A stretch of DNA of 45,312 nt from positions 1-45,312 of the forward strand of contig JBGTGQ010000013.1 of NCBI GenBank assembly GCA_041746635.1, in the 5' to 3' direction. Shown one piece after another: positions 7,220-14,564 of this stretch. Within the stretch, counting starts at the first letter, position 1. The number at the start of each line of letters is the position of its first letter. The notes under the pieces are model-generated. The model had not been told where the DNA came from. It was given only the letters and a program-made list of their open reading frames with translations, and made no database searches. The position numbers and the translations under genes are program-made. The DNA is from CAMASH01 sp041746635. Lineage in GTDB: Bacteria; Verrucomicrobiota; Verrucomicrobiia; Chthoniobacterales; Terrimicrobiaceae.

Positions 7220-8752
7220 TCACATCATCTTTGCACCCATGTCGGCGAGGGCACTGCGTTCGCCTTTGGTGAGAGAAATGTGGGCCGTGATGCGTTGGCC
7301 GCGGAGGCGGTTGCGGGTATAGACGAGTCCGTTGGAGCGGCTGTCCACGTAGGGATTGTCGATCTGGGCGGGGTCGCCGACCATGACGAGTTTGGAGCCC
7401 TTGGACATGCGGGTGACGACGGTTTTGGCTTCCAGCGGGGTGAGCTGCTGGGCTTCGTCGAGGACGAAGAAGCGATTTGGGATGGAGCGGCCGCGGATGT
7501 AGCAGAGGGCCTCGATTTCCAGCAGCCCGCGTTCGATGAGTTGCTCGTAGGGTTTAATGGGAGCGTGCTGGCCTTTGCCGTTGTGGCTGGGATTCGCCGG
7601 CTTTTGCTCGACCTTTTTGCGGTCGGAATTCGGGCGGGCCTTGCCTTCGGATTGGGGGGAATTCAAGGGCAGGAGAACTTCGAAGGCGTCGTAGATGGAC
7701 TGGAGCCAGGGGTGCATTTTTTCATTCAGCGTGCCGGGCAGGAAACCGAGCGTATCGCCCATGGCCACGACGGGACGGCTCACGGTCATGCCGTTGAACT
7801 GCTTTTGCGAAGTCATGAAAAGCCCGGCGGCCACGGCCATGAGAGTCTTGCCGGTGCCGGCCTGGCCGTAGCAAGTGATGAGGGAGATTTCCGGATCGAG
7901 CAGGGCATCGAGGAAACACTGCTGGCCGTGATTGGCGGGACGAAGTTCGATGCCCTTCGGCATTTGCAGAGTTTGGGGAATGTCGAGGCGCACGAAATGG
8001 CCGTCGCCAAGGTGGCGGGCGGGCATGAGTTTGTGCTCCTCGACTTTAAGAAGGACGTATTCATTTATTTCGAGCGGACCGGTGCGCGCGGAATCGAGGT
8101 CGATGCTGCGGGAACTGCCGAACCGTTGGAGTTCGTGGGCTTCGACCGTGACGGATCGGATCTCGTAACCCTCGGCGTCCTTCACCGCAACTTTGTCGTT
8201 GAGGTAATCCTCGCAGGTGAGCCCGACGGCGAGGGCCTTGAGCTGCATGTTGAGATCCTTGGTCACGAGGATGGCCGGGCCGGTCTCGTGTTCCTGCAAG
8301 GTGAGGCAGGCTCCGATGATGCGGTGATCCATGCGCTCCTGATCGGGAAAAATTTTCAGGAACCGCTTCATGGCGGCGGAAGTGGCCGCTTTGCCCAAGG
8401 TCTCGTTGATGAGGATGCGGACGGAACCGCCGCCGGTGGTCTCGACCCCGCGGGTCACGCGTTTGGCGTTCTGTCCGAAAATCTGGGTGAGGTAGCGATG
8501 CACGGTGCGGGCGTTGGCCCCGCGCTCGGTCTGCTCGTTTTTGAAACGGTCGAGTTCGGAGAGAACCTCCACGGGAATGAAAATGTGATTGTTTTCAAAA
8601 CGATTGAGGCAGTGCGGATCGTGGAGAAGAACGTTGGTGTCGATGACGAAGTTCTTCACCTTCTCGGAGGTGCCGTTTCGCCCATTCCGCCCCGCTAGCG
8701 GGATGGAGAGGGCTTGTTCTTCGGGAGTTTCGATCAGATCGGCTCGGTGCAT
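7220..8752 (-). CDS. PIN domain-PhoH ATPase fusion (PhoH2/YlaK type)
   Basis: A 510-residue protein. Residues about 33-190 form a PIN ribonuclease domain (FVIDTNVLLHDP with Asp38; RGANARTVHRYL; ILVTKDLNMQLKA). Residues about 255-510 form the PhoH P-loop ATPase: Walker A GQAGTGKT at 296-303 and a Walker B-like FFVLDEAQQLTP near 430, followed by VVTRMSKGSKLVMVGDPAQID. PhoH2 proteins of this layout are reported to be RNA helicase-RNases, sometimes paired with a PhoAT antitoxin; no such partner is visible here. The residues between the domains (EGKARPNSDRKKVEQKPANP) form a low-complexity insert inside the ATPase half. Confidence 0.92.
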   Translation of the reverse strand: MHRADLIETPEEQALSIPLAGRNGRNGTSEKVKNFVIDTNVLLHDPHCLNRFENNHIFIPVEVLSELDRFKNEQTERGANARTVHRYLTQIFGQNAKRVTRGVETTGGGSVRILINETLGKAATSAAMKRFLKIFPDQERMDHRIIGACLTLQEHETGPAILVTKDLNMQLKALAVGLTCEDYLNDKVAVKDAEGYEIRSVTVEAHELQRFGSSRSIDLDSARTGPLEINEYVLLKVEEHKLMPARHLGDGHFVRLDIPQTLQMPKGIELRPANHGQQCFLDALLDPEISLITCYGQAGTGKTLMAVAAGLFMTSQKQFNGMTVSRPVVAMGDTLGFLPGTLNEKMHPWLQSIYDAFEVLLPLNSPQSEGKARPNSDRKKVEQKPANPSHNGKGQHAPIKPYEQLIERGLLEIEALCYIRGRSIPNRFFVLDEAQQLTPLEAKTVVTRMSKGSKLVMVGDPAQIDNPYVDSRSNGLVYTRNRLRGQRITAHISLTKGERSALADMGAKMM

Positions 8753-9281
8753 AATTTATCCTGGAAAAGGTGGGCGGTTCGGCGGATACCAAGCGAAGAA
8801 GCACAAGACGAAACAACGTGTCCGAAACTCCCTCGGGATTCCCGACCCATGGCGAAACATTCTAAGGCTGAGCAGCTCAAGAAGCCCCTCTTATGGCATC
8901 GCGCTCCGGGCAATTCAATCAAAATGTTGTGCCTATCAACAAATCCGACCGCTACAGGTGGGGTTTTTTTATAAGTTGGAGTTCACGCTTTAGCGTGTGC
9001 CTTTCGAAACAGCCTAAAGGCTGGACTCCAACGCCTGCTTCCTCCCGCGCCAGCAACTTGGGCGTCATCCGCCCGGCTTGTAAAATTAAGGCTGCAATTA
9101 GGAATTGCATTATTTCCGGCACCTGATTTTATTTCGTCCGCAAGTCCAGAGCCCCTTTGGGCGTAGATAGACAGCTTATTGTGTTTGCGGAGTGGTTTCG
9201 GCCATGACTCTTCCAGTGGCTTCGAATCCGATAACCGGAATCCGCGTCGAAGACTCAGCCTGCAAAAACCAAACACATATT
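8753..9281. other. Gene-poor gap with a palindromic repeat
   Basis: This 529-base gap lies between the divergent PhoH and RRM genes. It contains a repeat at 8975-9070 and, at 8963-8970, a seven-T run. A short frame at 8849-8974 begins MAKHSKAEQLKKPLL but has no convincing ribosome-binding site. The stretch just upstream of the RRM gene is A-rich. I see no tRNA or recognised small RNA. Confidence 0.5.
8975..9070. repeat. Palindromic repeat, family C copy 1
   Basis: It starts with GTTGGAGTTCACGCTTTAGC and, after a short spacer, carries AGCCTAAAGGCTGGACTCCA. The outer ends (TTGGAGT, ACTCCAA) and two inner hairpins (CACGCTTTAGCGTG, AGCCTAAAGGCT) are self-complementary. The same element, in the same orientation, lies at 42520-42605, and similarity continues past the palindrome to CAACTTGGGCGTCAT (CAACTTTGGTGTCAT in the other copy). 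Confidence 0.85.
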
Positions 9282-9632
9282 ATGGGCAGCAAACTCTACG
9301 TAGGAAATCTTTCCTTCAAAACCACAGAAGCCGACCTCAAAAGCCTCTTCGCATCGGCTGGAACAGTCAGCGAAGCGGCCCTCGTGACCGATCGCGAGAC
9401 CGGCAATTCACGCGGATTCGCGTTCGTCACCATGTCCTCCGATGCGGAAGCCCAAGCGGCCATCTCGCAATTCAGCGGCAAGGAAATCGACGGCCGCAGC
9501 CTCACGGTCAACGAAGCACGTCCTCGCGAAGAAGGCGGCGGCGGCGGTCGGAGATTCGGCGGCGGCGGTGGTGGAGGAGGAAACCGTGGCGGTGGCGGCG
9601 GTGGTCGCGACGGCGGCCGTGGTCGTTACTAA
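9282..9632 (+). CDS. Glycine-rich RRM RNA-binding protein
   Basis: A 116-residue protein. Residues 1-82 form one RNA-recognition motif with RNP2 (LYVGNL) and RNP1 (RGFAFVTM), both with the aromatic RNA-stacking positions occupied. The tail from about 83 is almost pure Gly and Arg (RFGGGGGGGGNRGGGGGGRD), like cyanobacterial and other cold-inducible Rbp proteins. These bind single-stranded RNA and are often cold-induced. The start MGSKLYVGN is chosen because the RRM begins directly; the frame is open upstream but without homology. A strong terminator follows. Confidence 0.93.
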   Translation: MGSKLYVGNLSFKTTEADLKSLFASAGTVSEAALVTDRETGNSRGFAFVTMSSDAEAQAAISQFSGKEIDGRSLTVNEARPREEGGGGGRRFGGGGGGGGNRGGGGGGRDGGRGRY

Positions 9633-9660
9633 ATAATCTCTCAACAAACTTTAAAAACGA

Positions 9661-9690
9661 ACGCCCCGGTTTTCCCACCGGGGCGTTTTG
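9661..9690 (+). terminator. Strong intrinsic terminator after the RRM gene
   Basis: A perfect 10-bp GC-rich stem (ACGCCCCGGT 9661-9670, ACCGGGGCGT 9677-9686) has a six-base loop and is followed by TTTGTTT. It also lies downstream of the minus-strand engB stop, about 125 bases away. Confidence 0.92.
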
Positions 9691-9814
9691 TTTGGAGGGC
9701 AACGCTTTGGACGCTTCGCTCTGCCTTTGGCAGCCTGTCTCGTAGACTCGGCTGTCGTTGCCCATTCTTGCCACGGAAACGACGAATCGTTTCCCTCCAT
9801 TTCGCGCTGCGATA

Positions 9815-10414
9815 TCATGGCGTTTCTGTCAGGCAATCCTGAATGTAGCCGAGGATCTGAGTGCGACCGTCGCGGGTTTTGGACGAGCTCGTGAGGATAT
9901 CCGGAGTGCCTTCGCAGACGGTGGCGAGGCTGGCCAAAAACCGGGCGATGTTTTCCTGCAAGGCCCTGGCCTTGAGTTTGTCGGTCTTGGTGAAGACCAG
10001 CGAAAACGGCACCGAACGGCCGGCGAGCCAGTGGAGAAATTCCAGATCAATGGCCTGCGGACTAAGCCGCGAGTCGATTAGCACGAAGACCCAGCGGAGA
10101 TTCGGGCGGTTTTCGAGATAATCGGCGATGGCCTTGCTAAATTCCCGCCGGTCCCGTTGCGAGACCTTGGCGTAGCCATAACCAGGCAAATCCACCAAAT
10201 GCCAGGCATTGTTGATCAGGAAAAAATTGATCAGCTTGGTTTTTCCCGGCGTGGCGGATACCTTGGCCAAGTCTTTCTGACCGGTGAGCAGATTGATCAA
10301 CGAGGACTTGCCCACATTGGAGCGGCCGATGAAAGCGACTTCCAGGAGAGCGGAGTCCGGGCAGGATTTCAAATCGGGAGCACTGAGCGCAAAAACGGCG
10401 GATGGGATTTTCAT
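9815..10414 (-). CDS. engB: Ribosome biogenesis GTPase EngB/YsxC/YihA
   Basis: A 199-residue cytoplasmic GTPase needed for large ribosomal subunit assembly. The G1 loop is GRSNVGKS (30-37), the G2 region contains SATPGKT, G3 is DLPGYGYA, G4 is TKTDK and G5 is a TSS segment near 175. The order and the compact size with no extra domains are typical of EngB. It is transcribed divergently from a 31-codon gene across a 75-base gap that contains a small GC-rich inverted repeat. Confidence 0.96.
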   Translation of the reverse strand: MKIPSAVFALSAPDLKSCPDSALLEVAFIGRSNVGKSSLINLLTGQKDLAKVSATPGKTKLINFFLINNAWHLVDLPGYGYAKVSQRDRREFSKAIADYLENRPNLRWVFVLIDSRLSPQAIDLEFLHWLAGRSVPFSLVFTKTDKLKARALQENIARFLASLATVCEGTPDILTSSSKTRDGRTQILGYIQDCLTETP

Positions 10415-10489
10415 AATGTGGGGCCGGGCGCGCTTTTAGGCTGGCCCGCAAGGGCCGGTCCCTTAGGCTAAAGGCAACCAAACGATATT

Positions 10490-10585
10490 ATGGGCAAAGG
10501 CAATAACAGTAAGCGAAAAGAAGTGAAGAAGCCGAAACAAGAGAAGTCCAAGCCGAACCCAAACACCGGCAGCAAGCGCGCCTGA
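10490..10585 (+). CDS. 31-residue Lys-rich small protein
   Basis: A short gene beginning MGKGNNSKRKEVKKPKQEK and ending in SKRA before TGA. It is extremely basic (about a third Lys or Arg) with no hydrophobic residues except one Val. The opening MGKGNNSKRKEVKKPK resembles a family of very short conserved hypothetical proteins (M-[AG]-K-G-x-x-x-x-x-x-E-x-K-K-P-K) that I recall from proteobacteria; this is from memory, not a search. It lies 37 bases upstream of the HEAT-THUMP-methyltransferase gene and could be co-transcribed. A role near RNA or ribosomes is inference from its charge and its neighbours. Confidence 0.6.
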   Translation: MGKGNNSKRKEVKKPKQEKSKPNPNTGSKRA

Positions 10586-10622
10586 GTTTTCCAGTCGAGG
10601 CGGTCCGGCGGACGGATTGTCC

Positions 10623-12155
10623 ATGAAGAAAGCGAATCCCGCCAAGGCGCACTACCAGCGGCTGCGCGTTCTTTCGTGCGAACAGCTCTGGTCCGAGGAA
10701 GTCCCCGCTTTTGATCGGGCGGATGCTCGCGCCCGCATGAATGGTGTTGGAGTGGTCCGCGCCGTCGGCGTGGTTTTTTCCGAGTCGGGCACTCCTGCGC
10801 AGAAAGAACAGGCCCGCCAGTGGCTGCGCGGATTGCTGCACGATCCGGAGGAAAAAATCCGTCGCTATGCCATGTCGGCCCTGCCGAAAATTGGCGCGGA
10901 CACCGACGAGGAAAGCGCGCTCCTCACCCTGCTGGAAAAAACCTCCTCGGACCGCGAGAAAAAATCCCTCGGCCGAACCCTGGAGAAAATCGGCGGCAGC
11001 GCCACCCTGGAAATCACGAGCAACCTTGGACTCCCGATCGCCCAAAAAGTGCAGGCCAATGTGGCTCGTCACGACAATCCCGGCGTGGTTCGTCTCGACC
11101 GGGCCCTGGCAAACTTCTCGGGTCTGCGCATCCGTCTGCATTGTCGCGCGGGGTTGGAGGAAATTCTCGAGGACGAACTGCTGGAACGCACCGAGGCCGG
11201 GGCAAAATTCCGCCTTTTGCAAAGCTGGTCAGGCTTGCTGGAGATCGCACCCACCGGCCCGTTCACGCTGGCCGATATTTTTGCGCTGCGGTGCTTCAGC
11301 ACCGTGGGTTTTGTGCTGGGCACCGCCTCACAAAAAAACGAGATCGATGAAATCGCGGCGTTGATCGCCTCGACTCACGCCCGGAATATTTTTGAGACCT
11401 TTACGGAGGGACCGATCCGCTACCGTTTGGAGTTTGTTTCCAAGGGCCATCAACGTGCCGCCGTGCGCGATGTGGCGGCCCGCGTTTACGCACGCTGCCC
11501 CGCCTTGCTGAACGATCCGCGCAACGCTCCCTGGCAGATCAACGTTTTTCATACCCCGCAGGGATGCCCGGTGGAACTGACTCCCCGGCTGCGACCCGAT
11601 CCGCGTTTTGCTTATCGCCAGGAGGACGTTCCGGCCGCTTCCCATCCGCCCCTGGCCGCCGGCATGGCCCGGTTGGCAGGTCAGGCGGAAAACGAAATTA
11701 TTTGGGACCCTTTTTGCGGTTCCGGTCTGGAACTTATCGAACACACGTTGCGGGGTGGCGTGCGCCATGTCTTCGGCACGGATCGCAGCGCGGAGGCCGT
11801 GGCCATCACGCGGGAGAATTTTTCCGCGGCGGTAAAAAATCCGCCCGAAACGACCTTCGCCTGCGCCGATTTTCGCAACTACCCGACGATCCCGGCGCTC
11901 AAGGATGTTTCCTTGATCATCACCAACCCGCCCATGGGCCGCCGCGTTCCGATTCCGAACCTGTCCGGGCTCATTGCCGATCTCTTCACGGCCGCCGCCA
12001 CCGTGCTCCGGCCGGGCGGGAGACTCGTCCTGGCCAATCCCCTGCCGGTGGAACCCCCGGGCCATGTGCTGAAGCTGGAGTTCCGGCGGAAAATCGATCT
12101 CGGCGGGTTCCATGTGCAACTCGAAAAATTCGTGAAACTCCCGCAGTCTCGGTGA
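10623..12155 (+). CDS. HEAT-THUMP-UPF0020 RNA methyltransferase fusion
   Basis: A 510-residue protein. Residues about 40-160 form helical HEAT-like repeats (QWLRGLLHDPEEKIRRYAMS; ALLTLLEKTSSDREKKSLG). Residues about 165-310 resemble a THUMP domain (LHCRAGLEEILEDELLERT; YRLEFVSKGHQRAAVRDVAA). The C-terminal third is a Rossmann methyltransferase of the UPF0020/Trm14-RlmL type: SAM loop IIWDPFCGSGLELIE and catalytic motif IV TNPPMG, which acts on an exocyclic amine of guanine or adenine. A tRNA or rRNA m2G role is expected; the exact base is unknown. ATG at 10623 is preferred over a TTG two codons upstream. Confidence 0.88.
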   Translation: MKKANPAKAHYQRLRVLSCEQLWSEEVPAFDRADARARMNGVGVVRAVGVVFSESGTPAQKEQARQWLRGLLHDPEEKIRRYAMSALPKIGADTDEESALLTLLEKTSSDREKKSLGRTLEKIGGSATLEITSNLGLPIAQKVQANVARHDNPGVVRLDRALANFSGLRIRLHCRAGLEEILEDELLERTEAGAKFRLLQSWSGLLEIAPTGPFTLADIFALRCFSTVGFVLGTASQKNEIDEIAALIASTHARNIFETFTEGPIRYRLEFVSKGHQRAAVRDVAARVYARCPALLNDPRNAPWQINVFHTPQGCPVELTPRLRPDPRFAYRQEDVPAASHPPLAAGMARLAGQAENEIIWDPFCGSGLELIEHTLRGGVRHVFGTDRSAEAVAITRENFSAAVKNPPETTFACADFRNYPTIPALKDVSLIITNPPMGRRVPIPNLSGLIADLFTAAATVLRPGGRLVLANPLPVEPPGHVLKLEFRRKIDLGGFHVQLEKFVKLPQSR

Positions 12156-12160
12156 AAAAG

Positions 12161-12198
12161 AAAAGCCCGCCTCCGTTTCCAGAAGCGGGCTTTTAGGT
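12161..12198 (+). terminator. Intrinsic terminator after the methyltransferase
   Basis: A 10-bp stem (AAAAGCCCGC 12161-12170, GCGGGCTTTT 12185-12194) encloses a 14-base loop. The stem begins five bases after the stop codon; the U-rich arm is part of the stem. Confidence 0.85.
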
Positions 12199-12326
12199 AT
12201 TTGGCACCTGCAAACACGTTAGCTTTGAAGGGGGGGCTTGGCAAGTGATGGATTGAGCGCGTTCATTCTTGCTTGAAGCCGTGCTTGTGAGGGCGCGATC
12301 TTCCCGCCACCATCTTGCGAAAGCCG

Positions 12327-13055
12327 CTACTTGATCGCCGCCCAGACCCGATGCACGTCATCGTGCTCATCGAGGGCGTGGAGAAATTCGCCGACGTCGG
12401 CGGCATGTTCCTCGCTCAGTTCCGGGAATTGCTTGGCCACATAGCCGAGCTCGCTGGTCACAACGATCCAGCCGTTCTCGGAGAGCCATTTCGAAACGGT
12501 GGCAGTGGCGGTGCGTTCGGCAAAAAAACGCGCACCGGTTGCGCCGGCGGGGATGTCGTCATTCTGCTCATGGGTGAGGGACTCGACCTCGTTCGCCCCG
12601 GCTTCGATGGCGGCTTCCTCGATGTCGGCGGTTTCCGGACGGTGCGCTTCAATGAGACCGACGTGGTCGAAAAGAAATTTATTGCTGCCGGTGGTGCCGA
12701 GCTGGCCGCGTTTGAAAAGCATGCGCATTTCCGGCGCGGTGCGGTTGTGGTTGTCCGTATAGACCTCGGCAATGACGGGCACCTTGTGCGGGGCATAGCC
12801 CTCGAAGACGATGTGCTCCATCACCATTTTTTCTTCGCCGATGCCCGCGCCCTTCTTGATGGCGCGCTCGATCACATCGCGGGAAACCGACTCGCGGCGC
12901 GCTTTTTCGATGGCGGCAAAAAGCCGGGCATTACCCGCCGGGTCGGGCCCGCCGAACTTGGCCGCGACCATGATTTCTTTGACGAATTTTCCCGTGGCCT
13001 GCGATTTTTTTAGCGAGGCAACGCTGCGCTTGGAGAGGAGCCATTGGCGACCCAT
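12327..13055 (-). CDS. yebC: YebC/PmpR family protein
   Basis: A 242-residue cytoplasmic protein of the three-domain YebC family, known as a transcriptional regulator and, in more recent work, as a factor helping ribosomes through proline stretches. Key segments are KFVKEIMVAAKFGGPDPAGN, AIEKARRESVSRDVIERAIK and the glycine-rich loop HIVFEGYAPHKVPVIAEVYT, followed by ALDEHDDVHRVWAA at the C terminus. The N terminus reads MGRQWLLSKRSVASLKKSQA rather than the more usual MAGHSKWANIKHRK, as in a divergent subgroup. Length is normal. I see no ruvC next to it, though that neighbour is common elsewhere. Confidence 0.94.
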   Translation of the reverse strand: MGRQWLLSKRSVASLKKSQATGKFVKEIMVAAKFGGPDPAGNARLFAAIEKARRESVSRDVIERAIKKGAGIGEEKMVMEHIVFEGYAPHKVPVIAEVYTDNHNRTAPEMRMLFKRGQLGTTGSNKFLFDHVGLIEAHRPETADIEEAAIEAGANEVESLTHEQNDDIPAGATGARFFAERTATATVSKWLSENGWIVVTSELGYVAKQFPELSEEHAADVGEFLHALDEHDDVHRVWAAIK

Positions 13056-13292
13056 AGTGCTGGATATTGAACCTTAACAATGAAAGGTGTCCAAGGGATT
13101 TCACTCGCGGGAAATTCACAACGTTCGCGTCGAAGGTCATGCCGGATAAGTTACTTCCGCCGATTGACGCTGAATTGCACAGATTGTTTAGGAAAAACAG
13201 AAGCCCATCCAAAATCCGGAATCTGTGGACAATCCTCATCCCCAACAGAACACCGTTCTCACCGGTCCGCATTGTTGCGCTTGCGGGCCATC

Positions 13293-13751
13293 CTATTTCC
13301 TCCGCGCTAAAAAAAACTCCCGCAGCAGGGCCACGGCCTCATCCCCCCTCACCCCGCTGGTGATCTCGCAGTGATGATTGAGCTGCGGCATTTGCAGCAG
13401 GTTGAGCAATCCCCCGGCTGCGCCGCCTTTCGCGTCGGAACATCCAAAAATCACCCGCCGCAGGCGCGCGTGAACCAGCGCGCCCGCGCACATCGGACAC
13501 GGCTCCTTGGTCACGTAAAGATCGCAATCGGTCAGCCGCCAGTCCTCGACCTTCGCCTCGGCTTGGGTGATGGCCAGCATTTCCGCATGAGCCGTGGCAT
13601 CCTTCAGCGTTTCCACCTGATTCCAAGCCCGGGCAATGATTTGGCCATCACGCACGACCACCGCGCCCACCGGCACCTCCCCGGCGGTAAAGGCCTTGCG
13701 AGCCAGCCGCAAAGCCTCGCCCATAAAAAACTGATCGCTGGCGAAATCCAT
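13293..13751 (-). CDS. tadA: tRNA-specific adenosine deaminase TadA
   Basis: A 152-residue zinc deaminase that converts A34 to inosine in tRNA-Arg(ACG). The catalytic signature is complete: HAE at 55-57 (zinc ligand His and proton-shuttle Glu) and PCPMC at 84-88 (two zinc-ligand Cys), with the usual GEVPVGAVVV strand before them. The start MDFASDQFFMGEALRLARKA is chosen because the helix it opens is the normal N terminus of the family. The frame stays open further upstream, but there it runs through a palindromic repeat. Guanine-deaminase-like relatives are less likely given the size and the HAEMLAI context. Confidence 0.94.
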   Translation of the reverse strand: MDFASDQFFMGEALRLARKAFTAGEVPVGAVVVRDGQIIARAWNQVETLKDATAHAEMLAITQAEAKVEDWRLTDCDLYVTKEPCPMCAGALVHARLRRVIFGCSDAKGGAAGGLLNLLQMPQLNHHCEITSGVRGDEAVALLREFFLARRK

Positions 13752-13762
13752 AGCCGCACTGA

Positions 13763-13833
13763 AACCACGGATTGCCCGGATGGGCACGGATAAATTCTCA
13801 AATATTCCGTGTTCATCCGCGGCATCCGTGGTT
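13763..13833. repeat. CCACGGAT inverted repeat, family A copy 1
   Basis: The ends AACCACGGAT (13763-13772) and ATCCGTGGTT (13824-13833) are perfectly complementary, with degenerate CGGAT/ATCCG units between them. It occupies the divergent tadA-rpe gap and ends ten bases before the rpe start codon. A related copy is at 30111-30202 and a half copy at 24386-24418. Confidence 0.85.
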
Positions 13834-13843
13834 AAAAAAATTT

Positions 13844-14500
13844 GTGCCACCGCGCAAAACCATCATCGCTCCTTCGATTCTCGCCTCCGATTTTTCCCGG
13901 CTGGGTGCGGAAGTGGAACGCGTGACCGCCGCAGGCGGGGACTGGATTCATTGCGATGTGATGGATGGACATTTTGTGGACAACATTTCCTTTGGGCCCG
14001 CCTTGGTCGAGGCAGCCTCGCGGCACACCGATCTCCCCATTGATGTCCACCTGATGATCGAACGGCCGGACTATTTTTTCCCGCGCTTCAGCGCCTTTGC
14101 TCATTCGATTTCGGTCCATGTCGAGGCGCAGCACAATGTGAAAGACACCCTGACCCGTATTCGCGCCGCCGGGTGCAAAGCCGGACTGGCCATCAGTCCT
14201 CCCACCGCCATGGACCGCATCGAACCCTTCCTGGGCTTGTTCGACATCCTGCTGGTCATGACGGTCAACCCCGGCTTTGGCGGACAGGCCTTCCTTCCCG
14301 AAACGATGGATAAAGTCCGCCTCGGCGCAAAGTGGAGGTCCGAACGCGGCCTCGCCTACGACATCGAAGTCGATGGCGGCATCAATGCGGCCACGGCAAA
14401 ACTTTCCCGCGAAGCCGGGGCCGATGTGATGGTGGCGGGAACCTCCGTTTTCAAAGCGGCCGATGCCGCGGCGGAGATCGCTTCTCTCCGGCAATTGTAG
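13844..14500 (+). CDS. rpe: Ribulose-phosphate 3-epimerase
   Basis: A 218-residue TIM-barrel enzyme interconverting ribulose 5-phosphate and xylulose 5-phosphate in the pentose phosphate pathway. Signatures: IIAPSILASDFSRLG, HCDVMDGHFVDNISFGP (metal-binding His and catalytic Asp), DVHLMIERPDYF, VMTVNPGFGGQAF, and the second catalytic Asp in DIEVDGGINAATAKL. A GTG start at 13844 (VPPRKTIIAPS) gives the normal length; the frame is open upstream through the family A repeat, which encodes no homologous sequence. The ribosome-binding site is not obvious because the upstream bases belong to the repeat. Confidence 0.95.
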   Translation: MPPRKTIIAPSILASDFSRLGAEVERVTAAGGDWIHCDVMDGHFVDNISFGPALVEAASRHTDLPIDVHLMIERPDYFFPRFSAFAHSISVHVEAQHNVKDTLTRIRAAGCKAGLAISPPTAMDRIEPFLGLFDILLVMTVNPGFGGQAFLPETMDKVRLGAKWRSERGLAYDIEVDGGINAATAKLSREAGADVMVAGTSVFKAADAAAEIASLRQL

Positions 14501-14564
14501 AGGCACTTGGGCCAAGCGCCTGTCGAATTTCTCAAGGCGGTTGGTATAACCGCTTCGACAACAT

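Noticed and set aside
7280..8698. A 472-codon frame antisense to PhoH
   Set aside because: Shadow of a high-GC gene with Gly/Val/Ala-rich translation and no motifs.
8849..8974. Short frame MAKHSKAEQLKKPLL... upstream of the RRM gene
   Set aside because: No ribosome-binding site and no homology I recognise; the second half is not protein-like and runs up to the repeat.
8971..9035. Possible small RNA or riboswitch at the palindrome
   Set aside because: The same sequence recurs at 42520 between unrelated genes, so a repeat element explains it better.
13763..13833. CRISPR-like repeats from CCACGGAT units
   Set aside because: Units are inverted, unevenly spaced and without unique spacers.
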